Position numbers and translations under genes: made by a program. A stretch of 64,000 bases of DNA, from assembly GCA_014305285.1 (NCBI GenBank), contig JACRSG010000001.1, positions 124,001 to 188,000 on the forward strand, in the 5' to 3' direction. This document shows, piece after piece, positions 29,815-38,804 of this stretch. The notes under the pieces are model-generated. The model saw only the letters and a list, made by a program, of their open reading frames with translations, was not told the origin of the DNA and did not search any database. The DNA comes from Campylobacter jejuni. Lineage in GTDB: Bacteria; Campylobacterota; Campylobacteria; Campylobacterales; Campylobacteraceae. Each line of letters begins with the position of its first letter. Position 1 is the stretch's first letter.

Positions 29815-29820
29815 TAAAAT
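29815..29820 (+). promoter_or_regulatory. Possible -10 box of the macAB efflux operon
   Basis: TAAAAT lies 33 bases before the macA ATG, just after the tandem repeat. It is a common -10 form in this AT-rich genome, so the call rests on position more than on sequence. Confidence 0.4.
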
Positions 29821-29852
29821 TTAATCTTGATTTTTCTTTAGGATTTGTTATT

Positions 29853-31025
29853 ATGAAAAAGAAGATTATTTTAACCATTTTAATTGCAATACTTGGAAGT
29901 ATTGGGGCTTATTTTATTTTTTTTAATAATGATGAAAAAATCAGCTATTTAACTCAAAAAATACAAAAAAAAGATATATCTCAAACCATAGAGGCGGTAG
30001 GAAAGGTATATGCCAAAGATCAAGTGGATGTGGGTGCTCAAGTTAGCGGACAAATCATAAAACTTTATGTGGATGTGGGAACTCATGTAAAGCAAGGTGA
30101 TTTGATCGCTCAAATTGACAAAGATAAACAACAAAATGATTTAGATATTACAAAAGCTCAACTTGAAAGTGCTAAAGCTAATTTAGAGAGTAAAAAAGTT
30201 GCTCTTGAGATTGCTAGTAAACAATATCAAAGAGAGCAAAAACTTTATGCAGCTAAAGCAAGTTCGCTTGAAAATTTAGAAACTCAAAAAAATAATTATT
30301 ATACTTTAAAAGCTAATGTTGCAGAGCTTAACGCTCAAGTAGTTCAGCTTGAAATCACTCTTAAAAATGCACAAAAAGATTTGGGTTATACAACCATTAC
30401 TGCTCCTATAGATGGTGTTGTGATTAATGTAGCTGTAGATGAAGGACAAACGGTTAATGCTAATCAAAACACTCCTACTATAGTTCGTATAGCTAATTTA
30501 GATGAAATGGAAGTAAGAATGGAAATAGCAGAGGCTGATGTGAGTAAGATAAAAGTAGGAACAGAGCTTGATTTTTCTTTGCTTAATGATCCTCAAAAAA
30601 CTTATCATGCTAAGATTGCAAGTATAGATCCAGCTGATACTGAACTAAGTGATTCTAGTACAAGCTCAAGCTCATCAAGTTCAAGTTCTTCAAGCTCAAA
30701 CTCATCAAATGCTATTTATTATTACGCAAAATTTTATGTAGCCAATAAAGATGATTTTTTGCGTATTGGCATGAGTATACAAAATGAAATCGTCGTAGCG
30801 AGTGCAAAAGCTGTTTTAGTGGTGCCAACTTATGCAATTAAAAGCGATCCAAAAGGCTATTATGTCGAAATTTTAGAAAATCAAAAAGCTGTTAAAAAAT
30901 ATGTCAAACTTGGTATTAAAGATTCTATCAATACTCAAATTTTAGAAGGCGCAAATGAAAATGAAGAATTGATAGTAAGCTCAAGTGCTGATGGCTTAGC
31001 TCCTAAAATGAAGTTGAGATTTTAA
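29853..31025 (+). CDS. macA: MacA, periplasmic adaptor of an ABC-type tripartite efflux pump
   Basis: A 390-residue membrane fusion protein: N-terminal signal anchor ([20 protein letters not shown]), lipoyl/barrel-sandwich halves ([20 protein letters not shown] and [20 protein letters not shown]) flanking a coiled-coil hairpin (about residues 95-170), then a beta-barrel and membrane-proximal domain. Inside the beta-barrel domain is a serine-rich insert of about 20 residues (266-286). It links the MacB transporter to an outer membrane channel for macrolides or similar substrates. The stop overlaps macB by one base. Confidence 0.9.
   Translation: MKKKIILTILIAILGSIGAYFIFFNNDEKISYLTQKIQKKDISQTIEAVGKVYAKDQVDVGAQVSGQIIKLYVDVGTHVKQGDLIAQIDKDKQQNDLDITKAQLESAKANLESKKVALEIASKQYQREQKLYAAKASSLENLETQKNNYYTLKANVAELNAQVVQLEITLKNAQKDLGYTTITAPIDGVVINVAVDEGQTVNANQNTPTIVRIANLDEMEVRMEIAEADVSKIKVGTELDFSLLNDPQKTYHAKIASIDPADTELSDSSTSSSSSSSSSSSSNSSNAIYYYAKFYVANKDDFLRIGMSIQNEIVVASAKAVLVVPTYAIKSDPKGYYVEILENQKAVKKYVKLGIKDSINTQILEGANENEELIVSSSADGLAPKMKLRF
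30648..30712 (+). repeat. Serine-codon repeat (TCA/AGC/TCT) in macA
   Basis: Twenty-one codons read almost only serine ([20 protein letters not shown]), built from alternating AGC/AGT, TCA and TCT codons with imperfect hexamer repetition of AGCTCA. Such a tract is prone to length change by in-frame slippage, which would alter linker length without breaking the gene. Confidence 0.8.
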
Positions 31026-32950
31026 TGGTTTTTCTTAAAAATATTTGCAAGAATATAGGCGAAAATGTCATTTTAAAAAATGTAAGTTTAAATATAGAAA
31101 AAGGTGAATTTGTTGCTATTATAGGACAAAGTGGGAGTGGTAAAACTTCACTTTTAAATATCATAGGAACATTAGATACACCCAGTAGTGGAACTTATGT
31201 TTTTGATGAGTATGAAGTAACTAAACTTAATAACGATGAAAAAGCAAGATTGAGGCGTGAAAAAATAGGCTTTATATTTCAAAGATACAATCTTTTAAGC
31301 TTACTTAGTGCTAAAGAAAATGTTTCTTTACCTGCAGTTTATGCAGGAAAAAATTTACAAGAAAGAAATCAAAATGCTAAAAAACTCTTAAATAATTTAG
31401 AATTAGCTCATAAGCTAGATTCTAAGCCGAATGAATTAAGCGGAGGACAGCAACAACGTGTTTCTATAGCAAGAGCTTTAATGAATGGTGGAGAGTTTAT
31501 TTTAGCTGATGAGCCAACGGGAGCTTTGGATAGTAAAAGCGGTATTATGGTGCTTGAAATTTTACAAAAACTTAATGCACAAGGTCATACTATAGTCTTA
31601 GTAACTCACGATCCAAAAATTGCAGCACAAGCTAAAAGGGTTATCGAGATTAAAGATGGAGAAATTTTAAGCGATACTAAAAAAGACAAAATTCAAGAAA
31701 AACTTACTTTAAAAACAATGTCCAAAGAGAAAAAAACACTTACTTTGCTTAAAAATCAAGCCTTTGAGTGTTTTAAGATAGCTTATTCTTCCATACTTGC
31801 ACACAAACTTCGTTCTATTTTAACCATGCTAGGAATTATCATAGGTATTGCTTCTGTAGTTTGTGTTGTGGCTTTAGGGTTAGGTTCTCAAGCTAAGGTG
31901 CTTGAGTCCATTGCAAGACTTGGAACAAATACTATTGAAATTCGTCCTGGAAGGGGTTTTGGAGATTTGCGTTCGGGTAAAACAAGGCTTAATTTTAGCG
32001 ATTTAGAAACGTTAAGATCTTTAGAATATTTAGAAGCAGTTGATGCTCATTCAAATACTTCAGGAGTGGCAACTTATACAAATATTTCTTTAAGTGCAAG
32101 AGCTGAAGGAGTTGGAGTAAATAATTTTGCTATAGAAGGCTTAAGGATAGATGCGGGAAGAATTTTAAATAACGATGATGTAAAAAATAGTACCAATGTT
32201 GCTGTATTAGATTTTAACGCTAAAAAAAATCTTTTTCCTGATGAAAAAAGTGAAAATATTTTAGGTCGTGTGGTGCTTTTTAATTCTCAACCTTTTAAGA
32301 TAATAGGAGTTTTGCAAAAAGATACAGACAAGCCTCTAGAAGATAATGTAGTGCGTCTTTATATACCCTATACAACACTGATGAATAAACTTACGGGAGA
32401 TAGAAATTTGCGTGAAATTATCGTTAAGGTAAAGGATGATGTGAGTTCAACTTTGGCTGAAAATGCTATTATAAGAATTTTAGAAATTAAACGCGGACAA
32501 AAGGATTTTTTTACTTTTAATTCTGATACCTTTAAACAAGCTATTACAGCAAATAAACGCACTACAACCATACTTACAGCTTGTGTAGCTGTGATTGCTT
32601 TGATTGTTGGGGGTATAGGAGTGATGAATATCATGCTTGTTTCTGTAAGCGAAAGAACAAGAGAAATAGGCATACGCATGGCTATAGGGGCTAGAAGAGA
32701 AGATATTATGATGCAGTTTTTAATCGAAGCGGTTATGATTTGTACCATAGGGGCGATTTTAGGTGTGATTTTATCAATCTTTGTTATTTTTGCTTTTAAT
32801 ACTTTAAGTACAGATTTTCCTATGATTTTAAACGCCTATTCTGTGCTTTTAGGACTTTTTAGCTCTATGTTTATCGGTGTGATTTTTGGCTTTTTCCCTG
32901 CAAGAAATGCAGCAAATTTAAATCCTATTAGTGCACTATCAAAGGAATAA
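31025..32950 (+). CDS. macB: MacB, ABC-type macrolide export permease/ATP-binding protein
   Basis: A 641-residue fusion. The N-terminal ATPase has Walker A ([19 protein letters not shown]), signature [18 protein letters not shown], Walker [14 protein letters not shown] and switch VTHDP. The C-terminal MacB membrane part has a first span ([20 protein letters not shown]), a large periplasmic domain, and three further spans starting at [20 protein letters not shown], which leads into the FtsX domain. Four spans and an N-terminal ATPase are the MacB hallmark. It is translationally linked to macA and followed after one base by the outer membrane channel gene. Confidence 0.94.
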   Translation: MVFLKNICKNIGENVILKNVSLNIEKGEFVAIIGQSGSGKTSLLNIIGTLDTPSSGTYVFDEYEVTKLNNDEKARLRREKIGFIFQRYNLLSLLSAKENVSLPAVYAGKNLQERNQNAKKLLNNLELAHKLDSKPNELSGGQQQRVSIARALMNGGEFILADEPTGALDSKSGIMVLEILQKLNAQGHTIVLVTHDPKIAAQAKRVIEIKDGEILSDTKKDKIQEKLTLKTMSKEKKTLTLLKNQAFECFKIAYSSILAHKLRSILTMLGIIIGIASVVCVVALGLGSQAKVLESIARLGTNTIEIRPGRGFGDLRSGKTRLNFSDLETLRSLEYLEAVDAHSNTSGVATYTNISLSARAEGVGVNNFAIEGLRIDAGRILNNDDVKNSTNVAVLDFNAKKNLFPDEKSENILGRVVLFNSQPFKIIGVLQKDTDKPLEDNVVRLYIPYTTLMNKLTGDRNLREIIVKVKDDVSSTLAENAIIRILEIKRGQKDFFTFNSDTFKQAITANKRTTTILTACVAVIALIVGGIGVMNIMLVSVSERTREIGIRMAIGARREDIMMQFLIEAVMICTIGAILGVILSIFVIFAFNTLSTDFPMILNAYSVLLGLFSSMFIGVIFGFFPARNAANLNPISALSKE

Positions 32951-32951
32951 A

Positions 32952-34322
32952 ATGAAAATAATACTTAGCATTTTTTTAACTTTTTTCTTGAGTGCTTGTG
33001 GTGCAAAACTTAGCTTGCCTAAAGAAGTTAATTTAACTCAAGAACAAATGAAAGATTTAAATCTCACTTATGATTGGTATAAATCCTATGATAATGCAAA
33101 ATTAAATGAATTTTTAAATTTTGTTTTATTGAATAATAGCGATATTAATATTGCTAGAAAAACTTTGCTTTCGGCTTTGGCTAGGGCTGATTTGATTGAT
33201 TATGATTTATATCCGACTTTAAGTGGAAATTGGGGCTTTAGTGGAGATAAAGACTTAAATTCAGGTAAGCAAAGTAAAAATTTCAATCATTCTTTAAATT
33301 TAAGTTATGAGCTTGATATTTATAGTAAGTTAAGAGATAGTGCGAGTGCGAACGAATTTAGTGCAAAGGCAAGTGCTTATGATCTTGAAAATTTAAAAAT
33401 AAGTATGATCAATACAGCTTTAAATGATGTTTTTGAGCTAGCTTATTTTAACGATGTAGATAAATTGCTTCGAGCTTATCTTTCAAATTTAGAGCAAATG
33501 AAAGAGCTTTATAGTTATAAATATGAGCTTGGAAAAATAGAAGAATTAGAACTTTTAAACATAGAACAAAGCTTATTAAGAGCTAAACAAAATTTATTAA
33601 GCAATGATCAAAATCGTAATTTGCTTATAAAAAATTTACAAGATTTATTGGCAAAGCAAGAAGGTTTTGTTTACATAGAGTATTTTAAAACTTTATCTTT
33701 AGATGATTTTAAAACCTTAAGTCCTGATTTTAATATACCTTTAAAAGCTTTAGTATATCGTGCAGATGTGAGATCTAAACTCAATAGCTTAAAATCAGCT
33801 TTTAAGGATTATTCTTCGATGCAAAAATCTATTTTGCCTAGTATTTCTTTAGGTGGAGCATTAAGCGGGAGTGATAAAAAAATTGATGATAGTTTTAAAT
33901 TTGAAATTTTAAGTGGCAATGTTAAGATTTCTTTACCTTTTTTAGATTATGGTAGAGTAAAGCAAAATATCAAAATTTCACAATTTACTTACGAACAACG
34001 TTTAATTTCTTATGAGCAAGCTTTGCAAAGTGCGATAAATGAATTTGCATTAAATTATAAAGATTATCAAAGTGATACCTTGCTTTTGCAAAATTTGCAA
34101 AATATTAACATTAAACAAGAGCTTATCACTAAGGCGTATTATGAAAAATATATTTTAGGAAAAAGCGAATTAAAAGATTATTTGGATGCAAACAATACTT
34201 TAAATTCTACCCAGCAAGAATTTTTAAGAGCTAGATTTAATCTTTTAAAAACCATTAATTCTTATTATCAAATCACAGCTTTAAGTTTTAATGATGAAAA
34301 CTTAGAAATTGCTAAGTATTAA
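32952..34322 (+). CDS. TolC/NodT-type outer membrane efflux lipoprotein
   Basis: A 456-residue outer membrane factor. The N-terminal signal ends in a lipobox (FFLSACGAK), so the mature protein is lipidated. The two OEP repeats follow, rich in long helices (YELDIYSKLRDSASANEFSA; LPFLDYGRVKQNIKISQFTY) with the characteristic second-repeat motif. It should be the channel for MacAB, as the third gene of the operon. The ATG at 32952 lies one base after macB; codons further upstream belong to macB. Confidence 0.88.
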   Translation: MKIILSIFLTFFLSACGAKLSLPKEVNLTQEQMKDLNLTYDWYKSYDNAKLNEFLNFVLLNNSDINIARKTLLSALARADLIDYDLYPTLSGNWGFSGDKDLNSGKQSKNFNHSLNLSYELDIYSKLRDSASANEFSAKASAYDLENLKISMINTALNDVFELAYFNDVDKLLRAYLSNLEQMKELYSYKYELGKIEELELLNIEQSLLRAKQNLLSNDQNRNLLIKNLQDLLAKQEGFVYIEYFKTLSLDDFKTLSPDFNIPLKALVYRADVRSKLNSLKSAFKDYSSMQKSILPSISLGGALSGSDKKIDDSFKFEILSGNVKISLPFLDYGRVKQNIKISQFTYEQRLISYEQALQSAINEFALNYKDYQSDTLLLQNLQNINIKQELITKAYYEKYILGKSELKDYLDANNTLNSTQQEFLRARFNLLKTINSYYQITALSFNDENLEIAKY

Positions 34323-34324
34323 GT

Positions 34325-35503
34325 TTAATAATCGATAATATTTTTTAAATCTTCGAGTAGTTTTTTAGCCATCAGCTCATAGCCTTTTATCGTAAGATGC
34401 ACGTCATTGAGTGAAAGCTTTTGTTCTATCCATTTGTTTTTTCCTCCACTATCTTGCATAAACTGATGCATGTCAAAGATAAGAGTTTTTTCTTCTTTAG
34501 CGACTTCATATAATGCTTTGCGTATGGTGAAAAAATCAGGAGCAAGCTTATAGTTTTTGCCTTGTTTTTGAACTACAGTTGGTGGAGAGATTAGCATGAT
34601 AACAGCGTTTTTATTGTAAGTTTTTAAAATGTTAATCCATTTTTTTAAATTGTTTTTAAATTTTTGTTTTTCAAACCCTTTAAAGAGTGCATCATTGGAA
34701 CCATAGGCAAGAATAATTAAATCATTGTGTAAAAGTTCTAGCTCTTTTTTTACAACTGCTTGATTCCAAGAGAGCCATAAATCACTTTTGGCACCATTGA
34801 TTGCAACGGTATCTAAGAAAACATTATTATTTTTATTTGTGATGAAATATCCTCCTAGTTCAGCATCCTTTTGTAAGGCTGAAATTTGCAAAGGAAGATC
34901 AAGTTCTAGTTCTTTATAAGACCATTTGTTAATTTGTGTGGTTTTTAACTCATAGCTTTGATTTTTTGCATCTTTGATGGCAAAAGCATTGGTATTTTGT
35001 TTGGCTTTAAATAAAAATCCTATTTTGAAATTTTTTTTATCCAAAGTTGTGTCAAGATTGATTTTTGCACCTTTGATTTTTGCTTTGGCTATTATTCCGC
35101 CTAGTGGAAAATTATGTCCAGCATTAGCAGGATTTCTTGAGTTTAAAATTTCAAAGTTTTTATAAGAATAAACAAGATTAAGATTTTGTTGATATTTAGG
35201 TTGTAAAGGATAGGCAAAACCTATAGAGTTAGAGCGGATTAAATATCCTCTTATGACACGCGGAAAGAAATCAGCCGCCATATGAGAATCTCCATAAATT
35301 CTAATTCCTATGTTTTGATTTTTTTCTATTATTTTTTCTAGATTTTTAAGATCTTTTTTTGATACATAACTTGTTAAAGCAGAGTGATTTTTGTTTCGAT
35401 TGAGTATGGAATCTATTGTCTCATTTGTATTTAAATTTTGTGCATAAGAGCTAGTAAAAATAATAAAAAACAATAAGATAATTTTAAATTTATTTACTAG
35501 CAT
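34325..35503 (-). CDS. ape1: Ape1-type peptidoglycan O-acetylesterase (SGNH hydrolase)
   Basis: A 392-residue secreted SGNH-fold hydrolase with a signal peptide (FKIILLFFIIFTSSYAQ). Block I is RIYGDSHMAADFF with the nucleophilic serine; GSNDALF is block III; the catalytic Asp-His pair is in LNDVHLTIKGYELM near the C-terminus. It removes O-acetyl groups from muramic acid and so re-exposes peptidoglycan to lytic transglycosylases. It overlaps patB by 14 bases and is the last gene of patA-patB-ape1. Confidence 0.88.
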   Translation of the reverse strand: MLVNKFKIILLFFIIFTSSYAQNLNTNETIDSILNRNKNHSALTSYVSKKDLKNLEKIIEKNQNIGIRIYGDSHMAADFFPRVIRGYLIRSNSIGFAYPLQPKYQQNLNLVYSYKNFEILNSRNPANAGHNFPLGGIIAKAKIKGAKINLDTTLDKKNFKIGFLFKAKQNTNAFAIKDAKNQSYELKTTQINKWSYKELELDLPLQISALQKDAELGGYFITNKNNNVFLDTVAINGAKSDLWLSWNQAVVKKELELLHNDLIILAYGSNDALFKGFEKQKFKNNLKKWINILKTYNKNAVIMLISPPTVVQKQGKNYKLAPDFFTIRKALYEVAKEEKTLIFDMHQFMQDSGGKNKWIEQKLSLNDVHLTIKGYELMAKKLLEDLKNIIDY

Positions 35504-36500
35504 TTTCTTCCTTAAGTTTTATGTGTTCTAATAAAAGTTTAGACATTTCTCTTGCACCCCTTGAAGTAAAATGAACCCCATCGTCTGTTCTTACTTTTAT
35601 GCTTCTATTATTTTCATCTTTTATATAAGCTGAGTATTCATCATTGACGCTAAAAAATAGCTTAGTGTTGATAAAAATTTCTTTATTTTTAAGAATTTCA
35701 TCGCTGTAAATTTTATTGAGCACTTGTATTTTTTTGTTCAAGTCTTCTTTTTTTACAGGAGGGATTTCAAACCAAAAAACTTTGGCTTTATGTTTTTTAG
35801 CAATTTTAATGATTTCATCTACGCGGTTTGTATAAATATCTATCCAAGAAGGAGAGCCAAAACGATGGTAATTTCCTCCTTTTTTAATATCCCAAGGATC
35901 ATTAGCACCAAGAAGAATAACAAGATATTTAATATTTGAGTTTTTGACAAAAGCCTCATTGGTTGCTTTTGACCAGTCAAAATAGGATTTATAAGAAAGT
36001 CCTGTATTTTGTTTACTAAGATCGGTTACTTTAAGATTTAAATTTCTTAAATCTCTATTTAAGGCTATTGCAACACCTTGCATTAAAGAATCTCCGATCA
36101 ATAAAAACTCATCTCCATTATGTAGTTCTAATTTAGTATTGTCAATAAAACTAATATTCGCATCTTGGATTAAGGTTAGATTTGTTTCTTTATGAGAAGT
36201 GTTTTCATCATTTTCTAAAGTGTTTAAAGCTTTATCTATTTTACTTAAGTTTGCATCTGTTGATTTATTTTCTTGATTTGTGATTTCTTCATTGGCTTGG
36301 GGTAAGGGTTCGTTGCTTAAAATTGCACGAATTTGTTCTAGTTTAATTTTAAAGCCATTAGCTTCTTTTAAAAGATCATTATGAGGATAAAATGTAAAGT
36401 GATATTTTTGTTCTATATAAGAGCTAATACTTTGATTCATAACTACAACAACCAAACCAAGCACTATAATCAAAATGAAGAAAAATCTAATTACACTCAT
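35490..36500 (-). CDS. patB: PatB-type peptidoglycan O-acetyltransferase (SGNH family)
   Basis: A 336-residue periplasmic protein with an N-terminal membrane anchor (FFFILIIVLGLVVVVMNQ) and an SGNH domain: FLLIGDSLMQGVAIAL (serine nucleophile), VILLGANDPWDI and DGVHFTSRGAREMSKLLL (Asp/His). A low-complexity linker rich in N, E and T separates anchor and domain. PatB transfers acetyl groups, supplied across the membrane by PatA, to muramic acid. Assignment over Ape1 rests on gene order next to the MBOAT gene and the shorter length. Confidence 0.87.
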   Translation of the reverse strand: MSVIRFFFILIIVLGLVVVVMNQSISSYIEQKYHFTFYPHNDLLKEANGFKIKLEQIRAILSNEPLPQANEEITNQENKSTDANLSKIDKALNTLENDENTSHKETNLTLIQDANISFIDNTKLELHNGDEFLLIGDSLMQGVAIALNRDLRNLNLKVTDLSKQNTGLSYKSYFDWSKATNEAFVKNSNIKYLVILLGANDPWDIKKGGNYHRFGSPSWIDIYTNRVDEIIKIAKKHKAKVFWFEIPPVKKEDLNKKIQVLNKIYSDEILKNKEIFINTKLFFSVNDEYSAYIKDENNRSIKVRTDDGVHFTSRGAREMSKLLLEHIKLKEENASK

Positions 36501-37877
36501 CTAAAAACTCGAATAAATAAAATCAGGAATTCCATCTGGCATAAAAGCAAAAACCAAAAGTAAAATAAAAGCTATGATAAAAGGTTTTAGCAAAAATGGA
36601 GTAAGATTTAAAATCTTAATACAATATTCTTTAAAATTAACAAATAAAGGATAAATCATAAAAAGAACTCCAAAAGCAACTAATATATAAATATCATTAT
36701 ACGATGGAATTTGGAAGAAATTATAATAACAAGCTTTAAAATATTCTATTGCATCCTCTAGATTTTGACTATAATAAAAGAAAATCCAAGTAAAACATAC
36801 AAATTGAAAGGTTAAAAATCTTCCTAAAGCTGGAATTTTTTGTAAACTAAGTTTGCTTAAAGCTAGCAAATGTATAAAAACTATGCCAATACCATGCAAT
36901 AAACCCCAAACAATGAAAGCAAGTGTATTGCCATGCCACATACCCGAAAGTATAAAAGCGATGAGTATATTAGCTATAGTGCGTGGCATTCCTTTTCTAT
37001 TACCCCCTAAAGGTATATAGATATAATCTCTTATAAAGGTTGAAAGACTGATATGCCATCTAGCCCAAAAAGCTTTTAGATTTTTTGCAAGATAAGGCAT
37101 GTTAAAGTTAGGTGGAAGGGTAAAACCTAACATTAAAGCAAAAGCACAAACTAAATCAACATATCCGCTAAAATCGCAGTATATTTGAATTGCATAGGCG
37201 TAAATTGCACTTAAAAGTTGTATGAGATTATAAGATTGTGGAAAGTCTAAAATATTTTTAGCATAAATTCCAAGATAATTAGCTATTAAAACTTTTTTAA
37301 CTATACCAAAAACAAGCAAGATGATAATTAAATTCGCATGTTTAAATTCGCGTTTTTGATAGGCTTGTTCAAAGAAAAAAGAGCTTCGCATAATAGGCCC
37401 TGAAAGTAGTGTTGGAAAAAATGATAAGTATGTTGCTAAATTTAAAAAACTTTCTAAACGACGTTTTTGATAAACTTCAACAAGATAAGTGATGGAAGTA
37501 AAGGTATAAAAACTAATCCCTATTGGCAATACTAAATCAATATTTAAAAATTCTAAACCGAAAAAATTCAATATCTCATCAGCACTTCCTTTGATGCTAG
37601 AAAAGTATTTGAAAAAACATAAATTTAAAATAATAAAAGCCATACAAGTAGCGAAAATATAACGCTTGCGACGCACAAAAATGAGCAAGGCAAAATAGTG
37701 TATAAAAAAAGTATATATAAATAAAACCAAGGCAAAATAAGGGTTGATTAAAATATAAATAATATAAGAGAAAATTAAAATTAAAATATTTTGTATTTTG
37801 TAATCATTTTTAAAAGCCCAATAAATAGCAAAAAAAGCTATCATTAAAATACTAAATTCTAAAGAAAAATAAGTCAT
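36501..37877 (-). CDS. patA: PatA, MBOAT-family membrane O-acyltransferase for peptidoglycan acetylation
   Basis: A 458-residue polytopic protein of the MBOAT family. The central block WARWHISLSTFIRDYIYIPL, with GGNRKG after it, and the catalytic histidine in ILSGMWHGNTLAFIVWGLLH are the AlgI/DltB-type signatures. It is proposed to move acetyl groups from the cytoplasm to the periplasmic PatB. The AlgI-like alginate acetylation role is unlikely because the neighbours are patB and ape1 rather than alginate genes. Its stop abuts the patB start. Confidence 0.9.
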   Translation of the reverse strand: MTYFSLEFSILMIAFFAIYWAFKNDYKIQNILILIFSYIIYILINPYFALVLFIYTFFIHYFALLIFVRRKRYIFATCMAFIILNLCFFKYFSSIKGSADEILNFFGLEFLNIDLVLPIGISFYTFTSITYLVEVYQKRRLESFLNLATYLSFFPTLLSGPIMRSSFFFEQAYQKREFKHANLIIILLVFGIVKKVLIANYLGIYAKNILDFPQSYNLIQLLSAIYAYAIQIYCDFSGYVDLVCAFALMLGFTLPPNFNMPYLAKNLKAFWARWHISLSTFIRDYIYIPLGGNRKGMPRTIANILIAFILSGMWHGNTLAFIVWGLLHGIGIVFIHLLALSKLSLQKIPALGRFLTFQFVCFTWIFFYYSQNLEDAIEYFKACYYNFFQIPSYNDIYILVAFGVLFMIYPLFVNFKEYCIKILNLTPFLLKPFIIAFILLLVFAFMPDGIPDFIYSSF

Positions 37878-37919
37878 ACTTTTAATCTAAAGCGAGATTT
37901 GCCCATAATAGAGCAAAGA

Positions 37920-38423
37920 TTATTTTTTTCTGCTTGATGCAATATTTTTAATGTATTGATCAGCTAAATAAAGTCCGTTTCCGTGTTCTCCGATTAGTTT
38001 AATCTTGTCAACTATACCGCGGAAAAGTGCTTCTTCTTCGTGTTGTTCGCTTACATACCATTGTAAGAAATTAAAAGTAGAATAGTCTTTATGTGTTAGC
38101 ATATGTTCAACTAAAGTATTGATTGATTTTGTGATAAATTGCTCATGTTCATAGGTTTTTTCAAAAACATCGAGCAAGGATTTGAAATTTTGTTCAGGCT
38201 GTTTTACTTCTTGAAGTTCTACATGAGAATCTGTTTCATTAAGATAAGTGATAAGCTTTTTAGCATGATCGCTTTCTTCACTTGCATGTTCAAACAAGAA
38301 GGCTCCAGCTCCATCAAGACTGTTTTCATAGCACCAAGAACTCATGCTAAGATATAAGTTTGCCGCATACATTTCTTTGTTTATTTGTTCATTGAGTAAT
38401 TTTACAACTTCTTTAGAAAGCAT
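37920..38423 (-). CDS. cft: Ferritin (non-heme iron storage)
   Basis: A 167-residue ferritin four-helix bundle with the di-iron ferroxidase residues in NKEMYAANLYLSMSSWCYE (E and Y), FEHASEESDHAKKLITYL (the ExxH pair) and the later QWYVSEQHEEEALF. It stores iron and limits oxidative stress. Monocistronic on the minus strand with an AAGGAG ribosome site just before the ATG. A 27-base inverted repeat lies in the promoter region. Confidence 0.95.
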   Translation of the reverse strand: MLSKEVVKLLNEQINKEMYAANLYLSMSSWCYENSLDGAGAFLFEHASEESDHAKKLITYLNETDSHVELQEVKQPEQNFKSLLDVFEKTYEHEQFITKSINTLVEHMLTHKDYSTFNFLQWYVSEQHEEEALFRGIVDKIKLIGEHGNGLYLADQYIKNIASSRKK

Positions 38424-38446
38424 TCTTATCTCCTTTTAAAAATTTA

Positions 38447-38473
38447 AATAATGTTTTATAATGATACATTATT
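38447..38473. promoter_or_regulatory. Inverted repeat in the cft promoter region, possible metal-regulator operator
   Basis: AATAATG (38447-38453) and CATTATT (38467-38473) form a seven-base inverted repeat around a 13-base centre, 24 bases before the cft ATG. On the minus strand the centre includes TATAAA, a possible -10 box. The AT-rich palindrome with ATAATGATA is Fur/PerR-box-like, but the match is loose and AT-rich sequence gives such repeats by chance. Confidence 0.35.
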
Positions 38474-38804
38474 TTTTTAAAAACAAGCTAAATTTCTGAT
38501 AGATAAAGATTATATTTAAGAAAACATAAAAATCGAAACTTAAAAGCATTTTTTTGAATTTCATCGTTTTTTAAACTTCCATTACTTTGTTTTAAAGTTA
38601 AGGAGAAAAATGAAACAATTCTATCTTTTGCGAACAAGGCAAACGCGTGGCTGAACTTATAAAATTGGGTGAAAGTAAAGAATTTTTTGAAAAAACAAGA
38701 AAAAACCAAGGCTTACTTAAGCGGTGCTTTTGGGTAAGATTTATACAAAAAAAAGTATATTTTTATTAAAATCATGTCTTTAAATATTTTTTTAAGGATA
38801 TGAT
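38474..38804. other. Gene-poor spacer between cft and the Type IIG gene, containing a deletion scar
   Basis: About 330 bases without an intact gene. It contains a good ribosome site plus ATG (AAGGAGAAAAATG, 38601-38612) that runs only 15 codons to a TGA. Directly after this start lies the 3' remnant of pstB (38626-38737), then an AT-rich leader of the restriction gene. The minus-strand frame at 38488-38709 is an accidental reading of the same DNA. The layout suggests that an operon start has been joined to an operon end by deletion. Confidence 0.6.
38626..38737 (+). pseudogene. pstB: Remnant of the 3' end of pstB (phosphate ABC transporter ATPase)
   Basis: Reading from 38626 gives CEQGKRVAELIKLGESKEFF and then EKTRKK; after one extra base in an A run (38700-38705) the next frame gives TKAYLSGAFG followed by TAA at 38735-38737. 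The GKxxE-(F/L)-I-x-G-xxxxxF...T-x-x-Y-(I/L)-S-G-x-F-G end is the standard C-terminus of PstB. About 35 codons remain; Walker motifs, the start and all other pst genes are absent from the window. I recall an intact pstSCAB operon at this place in the reference strain. Confidence 0.65.

Noticed and set aside
38474-38609. PhosR (pho box) operator upstream of the pst scar
   Set aside because: I looked for a pair of GTTTC-type direct repeats and saw only one partial match, so no operator is claimed.
38488-38709. 73-codon minus-strand frame between cft and the Type IIG gene
   Set aside because: It is a mirror reading of DNA that contains a plus-strand pstB remnant; it has no ribosome site and no recognisable protein features.
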